A DNA stretch of 8,556 bases from the NCBI GenBank assembly GCA_004524595.1, contig SDOA01000148.1:1-8556 (forward strand). Reading direction: 5' to 3'. The position numbers and the translations under genes are program-made. The notes beneath the pieces were generated by a model, which saw nothing but the letters and a program-made list of their open reading frames with translations, made no database searches and was not told the DNA's origin. This document shows, piece after piece, positions 1 through 5,330 of this stretch; the stretch's first letter is position 1, and the number at the start of each line of letters is the position of its first letter. The stretch is from Candidatus Thorarchaeota archaeon (GTDB lineage: Archaea > Asgardarchaeota > Thorarchaeia > Thorarchaeales > Thorarchaeaceae).

Positions 1-3000
1 GAAATTGAAAAGGCTATGATTGAACTTGATACAACATTAGACACAGACCTTGGCACCAAAATGCGGGAGCTTCAATCTGAGATAGACAAGGCGCAAGTGG
101 CTCTAGATAAAGACCTTACAAAATCATCGAAGGAATTTGATAAATGGTTAAATCAAGAGAAAAAGGGCGCAATAGCATCAGTCAACGAATTTCAACTAAA
201 ATCTGAAGCTCTTGTTAAATTCGCGAAAGATGCCATTACTAAGGCTTTGAACAAATCGAATGAATCTATTGTGAAAATTGCAAGGAATATATCTGGCACT
301 CTAACAGTGCTTGCATCTAATGCTTCAGATTCTGGTTTGACAGTTATTAATGATGTTTCTTCCGAGATAACACAACTACTCAATAATCTTGACAGTGAAC
401 TAGAACAAGCTTATCTTACGGGACAAAAATCCCTAGATCAAGTCATCACTCAGTCCCGAGAGATAAGTGCTGAATATGGTGCATTTGCTAAGACTAGAAT
501 TGATGAAGCAATTGAGATAATTGAATCTGTTGGCAGTATCGTTGATGAATGGAAGAGTGAAGTTGCAAGTCTCATGGATGTAGCATCCCAATCCGTGACC
601 TCTCAACTCAATCAAGTTTCTATCACTGATACCAATTATCTCGAAGTCATGAAGAATTCCCTGACATCACATATTGAAAGAGTAAATAGTTCCTTGGATG
701 ATGAATACAATTCATTGAAGTCTTTAGCCACAGCTCTTGGTACGGAATGTGAAAATACTCTTGGAGAAACAAGATCTCTAATTCTTGAACTCCTTCAAAG
801 CCAAAATGAGGAAGAACAGATTTCATGTGATGCCGCCGGTAAAGCACTATCGACTGAGTTGAACAAATGGGTAGCGAATACGATCTCTTCAATTGAAACA
901 AAGTTAAATCAAACGTCGGACGACATCTCTGAAATCCTTGATACTGAAATAACTGAACTCAATACAATCTCAGAAGCTATGAATAGCAGGCTAAAATCTG
1001 CTTTTAATTCTGTGATAAAATCAACAACAACAAGAAATGAATTACTGATCACATCGGTAAAGAAGACGACTCATGACTTTGAATCGGAAGTGGGAACGAG
1101 ATTAGACGAGCTAATCTCCAGTTTCACTACAGCGACAGAAAAACAAATTCGCGACGCAAAAGAGCTCTACGAAGGGTTACGGGATCGATTGGATAACAGA
1201 CTCTCTAAGAGTGTTTCAACAATTAATACTCAAGCAGACAGAATTCAAAAAGAGATTGCTAATTCAATAACTGAGCAAGAAAATCGTCTTGAACAACATA
1301 CTCAAGCTATAAGAGATGAATTTCATCAACGTCTTGAAGATATTATCAATCAATTTTTGAGTCTATCAAAAGGGCTTGAAGCAACATTCAACGGTCTTCT
1401 CTCAAGCCAAACCGTTGAGGCTCGTGAGATTATCGCTTCAGCGCATTCTGAATTTCGCACATCATTGAAAAATGAAACATTAAGTTTGAAGGAAGATTCA
1501 ATAAAACTACAGCAAGAATACTCAGCAGAGATTGCATTAAAGATTGACGAGGTAGGTTCTTCGGTTGAAACTGCACGGAAAGCCTTGGAAGAACTCTCCG
1601 TTCAAAAAAGAGTCGAGATATCTGAAAGTATGGCTAATACTTTGAGTGTTCTTGAATCATCAGTCAGAAGCACAGAACAGAACTTGAGAGATTTGGAATC
1701 TGGTACCGTTAATCAATTCATAGAAAATATGGAACAGGTCTCTCAAGAATTCAAAGTAACGGCAGATGGAGCTCGTGATAATATTATCGAACGCCTTGAT
1801 AGTATACGAGCTATAACTGCTGAGTCAATTAACCGAAGTGCTTCAGCTGGCAAAGCTACTGCAGATTCTTTCATTGATGGACAGAAGGACCTTAAACAGC
1901 GATTTTTGGCAGATTCAAGCAAGAAGATGAATAGACTGGCTACAAAGAGGGCTAAAAGCTCCGCAACAATCATAGAAGCATTCCAGACTCAGCTCTCAGA
2001 AAATCAGACTGGCGGTGTAAAAGATAGAAGTTTAGCAAAAGACGAGATATTAGCTGCTGTTCAAACACGAAGGTCTGAAGTTGCTAATGCATTCGATGCT
2101 GCATCTGCTTGGATTGATTCAACAATGTCTAATGTTTCAAGTTCACTTGAAGTACATGGAAACAAGCTGAAAAATGAATTGACAATGATGGAAAAAGGTC
2201 TTCAAAAATCGGCTGTCGAAGTCAAGTCAGAAATCCAGGAGCGCGGCGAACTGGATGCTGATCGACTCCAAGAGATTACTAGCGCTCTTCTAGAAAATAC
2301 GAAAACAATTGTGACTGACCGTCTCAATGACTTTGGTGATAGCTGTGCTAACGCTCTTACAAAGGGTAATGACTCATACACTCAGATAACGTCAAAATTA
2401 GGCGAAGATCTTGGTGAAATGGAGACTAAAATCTCTGAAGATATATCAAAAGACTATTCTACAGTGTCTGGAGACCTATCTGCATCTTTCACGGAATGTC
2501 TAAGATCCTCAGAGTCTGCAACAGAAGATTTCAAGAATCTTATAGAGAATATTACACTTCGACTGATTCAAAAACGCGATGATATTGCAGAAGAATTTAA
2601 GAAAAATACTGAACTCGCAAATCAACATGCGTCACGTAAATTCGAAATGATTGGTCTCGAGCTTAAGACGCAGTTGAGTTCTGACACATCTCGATTAGCA
2701 GAGGATGCTAGAACATCCTTTACAGCTAAGAATCTTGAGATAACAAATGCAGTGACGAAAACAACGAATACTGTCAATGAAGAAACATCCTCTTTGAGGC
2801 AAATTCGAAATGAAGCTCTCTCTTCTTTTGGAAACACAAGTGAAAAATCTCTCAAGCGTTGGTCTTCTGAACAAAAGGAAGATCTGAAATCTATTCAAGA
2901 ACTATTACGTGCTTCGATATCTGGAGTCACAGATAAGACCGAATCAACAATTGAAGTCTTACAGGCAATTCATCAGTTAGGTGACGATCTACTGTCAGCT

Positions 3001-3405
3001 CCGACGAAAAGGACTTGGTATCTAACAGGGACTGAAGAGGCGTGTGCCCATATTATGGATATGGCAGAGCGTGCAGAAGATTCTATCATCATTTCTATTA
3101 CAAACACCTCGTGTATAGACCTCAAGAAACTATCCAAAGTCAAAGCACCAAAACGAAGAGTACTCATCATACCTGAAGAAGAGGAACCCACTTCGTTATC
3201 CGAGGCTCTTGAAGGATGGAGAATATGGGAAACTAAGACACCAATACTTTTGTCTATTGCTGATGAAAAGGAGATACTTGTGGGTGGAGTAACAGATACT
3301 GACACTCTAGTTGCGTTAGTTTCTGAAGATGTTAGTTATCTTCGCTTATTCCATGATCTCTTGGGGCCAAGGCTCATAAATAACAGAATCCCTACTCAAA
3401 AATAA
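1..3405 (+). CDS. Giant coiled-coil rod protein with TrmB-like C-terminal domain (5'-partial)
   Basis: The frame is open from base 1 (E-I-E-K-A precedes the first ATG at 16), so the N terminus probably lies upstream. Numbering from that ATG gives 1,129 residues. Residues 1 to about 990 are rich in E, K, S, T, L and I, look entirely alpha-helical, and contain no proline before P996, which suggests one long coiled coil or helical-repeat rod. Residues about 998-1120 form a compact alpha/beta domain: a TWYLTG entry, an amphipathic helix (AHIMDMAERAEDS), a strand (IIISIT), then ILLSIADEKEILVGG and LVALVSEDVSYLRLFHDLLGP. This pattern resembles the phospholipase-D-like effector domain at the C terminus of TrmB-family proteins; I see no HKD catalytic motif. 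The missing N terminus could hold a TrmB-type winged helix, but that is inference. No signal peptide or membrane segment is visible. Its last 14 bp overlap the acetyltransferase gene on the other strand. Function unknown. Confidence 0.85.
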   Translation, partial: EIEKAMIELDTTLDTDLGTKMRELQSEIDKAQVALDKDLTKSSKEFDKWLNQEKKGAIASVNEFQLKSEALVKFAKDAITKALNKSNESIVKIARNISGTLTVLASNASDSGLTVINDVSSEITQLLNNLDSELEQAYLTGQKSLDQVITQSREISAEYGAFAKTRIDEAIEIIESVGSIVDEWKSEVASLMDVASQSVTSQLNQVSITDTNYLEVMKNSLTSHIERVNSSLDDEYNSLKSLATALGTECENTLGETRSLILELLQSQNEEEQISCDAAGKALSTELNKWVANTISSIETKLNQTSDDISEILDTEITELNTISEAMNSRLKSAFNSVIKSTTTRNELLITSVKKTTHDFESEVGTRLDELISSFTTATEKQIRDAKELYEGLRDRLDNRLSKSVSTINTQADRIQKEIANSITEQENRLEQHTQAIRDEFHQRLEDIINQFLSLSKGLEATFNGLLSSQTVEAREIIASAHSEFRTSLKNETLSLKEDSIKLQQEYSAEIALKIDEVGSSVETARKALEELSVQKRVEISESMANTLSVLESSVRSTEQNLRDLESGTVNQFIENMEQVSQEFKVTADGARDNIIERLDSIRAITAESINRSASAGKATADSFIDGQKDLKQRFLADSSKKMNRLATKRAKSSATIIEAFQTQLSENQTGGVKDRSLAKDEILAAVQTRRSEVANAFDAASAWIDSTMSNVSSSLEVHGNKLKNELTMMEKGLQKSAVEVKSEIQERGELDADRLQEITSALLENTKTIVTDRLNDFGDSCANALTKGNDSYTQITSKLGEDLGEMETKISEDISKDYSTVSGDLSASFTECLRSSESATEDFKNLIENITLRLIQKRDDIAEEFKKNTELANQHASRKFEMIGLELKTQLSSDTSRLAEDARTSFTAKNLEITNAVTKTTNTVNEETSSLRQIRNEALSSFGNTSEKSLKRWSSEQKEDLKSIQELLRASISGVTDKTESTIEVLQAIHQLGDDLLSAPTKRTWYLTGTEEACAHIMDMAERAEDSIIISITNTSCIDLKKLSKVKAPKRRVLIIPEEEEPTSLSEALEGWRIWETKTPILLSIADEKEILVGGVTDTDTLVALVSEDVSYLRLFHDLLGPRLINNRIPTQK

Positions 3406-3865
3406 TTTCATAGATGATGGCGTCCTCATAATCGTAATATTCTACGATCCTGTCGACAGCCATCATTCCAACTCTCTCGTACAAGTATCTTGCAGCTTGG
3501 TTACTCTCCCTTACTTCTAGTTCACAGCTCATCATTCCTGAACTCCTCATTCTCCTGAGAGTCCTTTCGAGGAGTTTCTTACCATTTCCTTTGCACCGTT
3601 CAGATTGAGTAATTGCGATATTGAGTATGTGTCCATTTTGTTCTTTGTAATCTTCCTCCCACACTATATACCCAATAACCTGGTCATTCTGGATTATTAC
3701 CTCCATGAAAATAGCTCTATTACCATCAACTTGAAGTCTACCATGATTTTTAGCAATTCTGTTGAATATGCTCTTCTCCCAAGGGGGTGAGAAACTACTC
3801 TCTTCAATCTTCATGACATTCTCTACATCACCCAGTCTAACAGAGCGAACTGCTGAATTCGTCAT
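3392..3865 (-). CDS. rimI: RimI-type GNAT N-acetyltransferase
   Basis: A 157-residue GNAT-fold enzyme that should transfer acetyl from acetyl-CoA to protein N-terminal amino groups; archaeal RimI/Ard1-type enzymes act broadly on N termini. Visible signatures are the N-terminal EESSFSPPW (21-29), the acetyl-CoA pyrophosphate loop R90-C-K-G93-N-G95 fitting R/Q-x-x-G-x-G/A, and LEVRESNQAARYLYERVG (116-133). E117 and Y129 are spaced as the catalytic Glu and Tyr of bacterial RimI. The frame runs upstream to an ATG at 4033, but that would overlap the zinc-ribbon gene and add a non-homologous stretch. The ATG at 3865 has GGAG (3874-3877) eight bases upstream and gives the normal family length. It is the third gene of the minus-strand operon, 28 bp after its neighbour. 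Its TAG stop lies inside the end of the convergent rod gene. The substrate cannot be told from sequence. Confidence 0.92.
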   Translation of the reverse strand: MTNSAVRSVRLGDVENVMKIEESSFSPPWEKSIFNRIAKNHGRLQVDGNRAIFMEVIIQNDQVIGYIVWEEDYKEQNGHILNIAITQSERCKGNGKKLLERTLRRMRSSGMMSCELEVRESNQAARYLYERVGMMAVDRIVEYYDYEDAIIYEIIFE

Positions 3866-3893
3866 CTCTCGTTCTCCATGTACATCTATTTGC

Positions 3894-4253
3894 TTATTCG
3901 AATGTTTGATTTGAATTAACTGCATTTCCACATACTGGACAATAGGTTGCATTAACAGGAATAGGATTCCTACAAAACTCACAATACGAACCAACCGCCA
4001 TAAAGGTCGTTTGTGATTCGTTTTCGAATTCAAATCGATTTACAATAGATGGTAAAACACACATCATGATGAAGAAAATGAAAAAGACGACTCCTAACAA
4101 TATGACAGTAGTAAGAGACCCTGTAGTCCCAAAAAAGAAGAAGGGAAAGAAAAAGAAGAATCCATCTCCAATATCACTGCTTGTTATCAATAATATTATT
4201 CCTAATATGACGAAAAAGAATCCCACGAAATAGAGATTTGGGGGCCACTTCAC
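3894..4253 (-). CDS. Two-helix membrane protein with C-terminal zinc ribbon
   Basis: A 119-residue protein of no named family known to me. Residues about 7-26 (LYFVGFFFVILGIILLITSS) and about 46-68 are hydrophobic membrane segments. Between them lies an unusual phenylalanine-rich turn (31-42: G, five F, P, four F, G). The C-terminal 30 residues form a zinc ribbon with C91-x2-C94 and C105-x2-C108 (CEFC, CPVC), probably cytosolic and possibly a docking or redox-sensitive module. The start is GTG at 4253, preceded by AGGA (4261-4264) with a 7-base spacer; no upstream alternative is better placed. It follows the CIAO2-like gene by 19 bp and precedes rimI by 28 bp, so co-transcription is likely. 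Small membrane zinc-ribbon proteins of this kind are common in archaea and mostly uncharacterised. I am sure it is a real gene; its function is unknown. Confidence 0.85.
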   Translation of the reverse strand: MKWPPNLYFVGFFFVILGIILLITSSDIGDGFFFFFPFFFFGTTGSLTTVILLGVVFFIFFIMMCVLPSIVNRFEFENESQTTFMAVGSYCEFCRNPIPVNATYCPVCGNAVNSNQTFE

Positions 4254-4272
4254 AGGCGATTCCTTCTTAGTC

Positions 4273-4620
4273 TTATATCATTCCACGATTTTTCAATTGT
4301 TCGACGATTTGATGATACTTCTGATCATTGGAAATCATGTCATTAACCTGAGCTTCGAGAGAGTGAGATCCTGGAAGAAGATGCACTTTGATTTTACTAT
4401 CTGGATAAACTGATTCCAGACGATAACGAATGAGAATGCCAATGAGCCCTCCCATCGGACAATATGGAACAGTTGGTTTGAACTGCACACGAATTAAACC
4501 ATCATCTACTTGTATATATTCTTGTTTTACAATAGACATCTGTGGGTCTGTGATTGAGATTGGATGTTCTGGGTCCATCACTGGTTCTAATGCCTTGAAT
4601 ACTTCATTAACAGAGGTCAT
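4273..4620 (-). CDS. MIP18/CIAO2-family (DUF59) Fe-S cluster assembly protein
   Basis: A 115-residue single-domain protein of the DUF59/MIP18 family, whose members help deliver iron-sulfur clusters to apo-proteins (SufT in bacteria, CIAO2/Cia2 in the eukaryotic cytosolic CIA complex). Counting from the ATG at 4620, it has DPEHP (16-20), KPTVPYCPMGGLIGILIRYRL with the conserved reactive cysteine C54, and PGSH (83-86) followed by a conserved E and VN. The DPEHP, PTxPxCxM, LIG and PGxH pattern is closer to eukaryotic CIAO2 than to the bacterial DPEIPV / T-x-P-x-C-P type. A TTG at 4632 would add four residues, but those codons contain the Shine-Dalgarno GGAG (4627-4630), so the ATG six bases downstream is preferred. 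It is the first gene of the operon with the zinc-ribbon protein and rimI. No other CIA or Suf component is in the window. Confidence 0.92.
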   Translation of the reverse strand: MTSVNEVFKALEPVMDPEHPISITDPQMSIVKQEYIQVDDGLIRVQFKPTVPYCPMGGLIGILIRYRLESVYPDSKIKVHLLPGSHSLEAQVNDMISNDQKYHQIVEQLKNRGMI

Positions 4621-4626
4621 CTTATT

Positions 4627-4630
4627 CTCC
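4627..4630 (-). promoter_or_regulatory. Ribosome binding site deciding the DUF59 start
   Basis: On the minus strand GGAG sits six bases before the ATG at 4620. A TTG start at 4632 would place this element inside the coding region and leave no comparable site upstream, so the ATG is favoured. Confidence 0.7.
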
Positions 4631-4632
4631 AA

Positions 4633-4800
4633 GTCGAAATTCCGTTTCTGTACACTTAATAATCTATGGCTTAATCTAGACTGCTACATATGCAATAAAT
4701 TCAGTTATAACTACAATAATAAGGTATATCAGCAAATTAACCTCGTCTTATTGCATTTCAATAAAACATCAAAAAAACATGGATGACTCAATAAATTCAT
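4633..4800. promoter_or_regulatory. Divergent intergenic promoter region
   Basis: This AT-rich gap separates the minus-strand Fe-S operon from the plus-strand pseudo-GTPase gene and must hold promoters for both. Possible TATA elements are GGTATATC at 4723-4730 (plus) and, on the minus strand, AATTTATTGC (about 4692-4701) or GATTATTAAG (about 4655-4664). None is strong enough to choose. Three ATGs near the plus-strand gene (4779, 4783, 4799) each run into a stop within four codons. No RNA gene or larger repeat was seen. Confidence 0.4.
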
Positions 4801-4807
4801 GGGGGTG
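4801..4807 (+). promoter_or_regulatory. Strong Shine-Dalgarno pointing to an ATT start
   Basis: GGGGGTG matches six of seven bases of GGAGGTG, the complement of the usual archaeal 16S 3' end. Eight bases separate its GGGGG part (4801-4805) from ATT at 4814. No ATG, GTG or TTG occurs in this frame between the TAA at 4808 and the ATG at 4991. The placement supports ATT as the initiation codon of the following gene. Confidence 0.55.
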
Positions 4808-4813
4808 TAACAA

Positions 4814-5266
4814 ATTTCATCAACTAAGAAAAAGCGAAGCAAGTATCTTTTCAAAATAACTGTAGTCGGTCCCGATGACAAACTACTTGAAAACGTACTT
4901 TCAACCTTTGAACCCGTTGTAGCTGTTGATGGGATACGAATTGGGTCAAAAGAGTTCGACACGGACACCTCCGAGGTCCATGCTGTTTTTATGTCTCCAA
5001 AACATTCAGCTCTTGATATTCTTCTAACACTCACCTACAAAGGTTCGAGTGCAGTAATAATTGTCTTGAAAGAACCTGATCCTGAAATCGAGATCATCTA
5101 TCGAAATGAGATTCGAGAAAACCTTGGGTCTGGTATTCCAACGCGTGTCCTTTCTGTAGCATTACCACTTGACGAATACAAGAAAAATGAGATATACCAT
5201 GTCTTCGATGAAATTGTCGAGGAGATTCTTGAAATGAAGGGCAAAACCCCCAAAAAGGGGAAATAA
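4814..5266 (+). CDS. Ras/Rab-like pseudo-GTPase lacking nucleotide-binding motifs
   Basis: With ATT as the start this is 150 residues. The N-terminal YLFKITVVGPDDKLLENVL (11-29) follows the first strand, P-loop and helix of Rab/Ras proteins (YLFKI-x-x-x-G...), but the GxxxxGK[S/T] lysine and serine are replaced by PDDKLLEN. Further strands match the fold: IRIGSKEF (41-48), VHAVFMSP (55-62, where DxxG is absent), SSAVIIVLK (78-86), TRVLSVALP (110-118, without NKxD), and a terminal helix NEIYHVFDEIVEEILEMK. A lysine-rich tail without cysteine follows, so no prenylation is expected. It probably cannot hydrolyse GTP and may be a scaffold or binding partner. Using the first ordinary ATG (4991, residue 60) would remove the first half of the fold. 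The gene lies 64 bp before the acidic poly-proline gene. The fold assignment is inferred from pattern; the reading frame is convincing. Confidence 0.7.
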   Translation: MSSTKKKRSKYLFKITVVGPDDKLLENVLSTFEPVVAVDGIRIGSKEFDTDTSEVHAVFMSPKHSALDILLTLTYKGSSAVIIVLKEPDPEIEIIYRNEIRENLGSGIPTRVLSVALPLDEYKKNEIYHVFDEIVEEILEMKGKTPKKGK

Positions 5267-5330
5267 AGTGTTGATGTAGGTAAGACGGACGTAATCAAAA
5301 CCCTTTTCTCAATTCTCACTTCCTCTGAAT

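Noticed and set aside
192..901. Minus-strand open frames inside the rod gene (192-383, 433-615, 647-901)
   Set aside because: Shadows of a long, compositionally consistent coding frame, with no recognisable protein features.
2973..3305. 110-residue minus-strand open frame
   Set aside because: Serine-rich mirror of the TrmB-like domain coding sequence; no domain and no ribosome site of note.
3866..4033. Upstream ATG at 4033 extending rimI by 56 residues
   Set aside because: The extension overlaps the zinc-ribbon gene, is not GNAT-like, and the ATG at 3865 has a well-placed GGAG.
4430..4786. Plus-strand 118-residue open frame over the DUF59 gene
   Set aside because: Antisense to a clearly conserved gene; the protein looks random and runs into the AT-rich intergenic DNA.
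4773..4810. Small peptides from ATGs at 4779, 4783 and 4799
   Set aside because: All stop within four codons; the last matters only as a possible former start of the pseudo-GTPase gene.
5247..5260. CCCC-N6-GGGG hairpin at the end of the pseudo-GTPase gene as a terminator
   Set aside because: Only four strong pairs, inside coding sequence (PKKGK), with no T-run after it.
4991..5266. 91-residue protein starting at the ATG at 4991
   Set aside because: The same frame upstream encodes the first strands of a recognisable fold and has a strong Shine-Dalgarno at its beginning, so this ATG is internal.
5271..5328. Possible C/D box RNA (TGATG near 5273, CTGA at 5325) in the 64-bp gap
   Set aside because: The C box is imperfect on both sides, there are no internal D'/C' boxes and no terminal stem.
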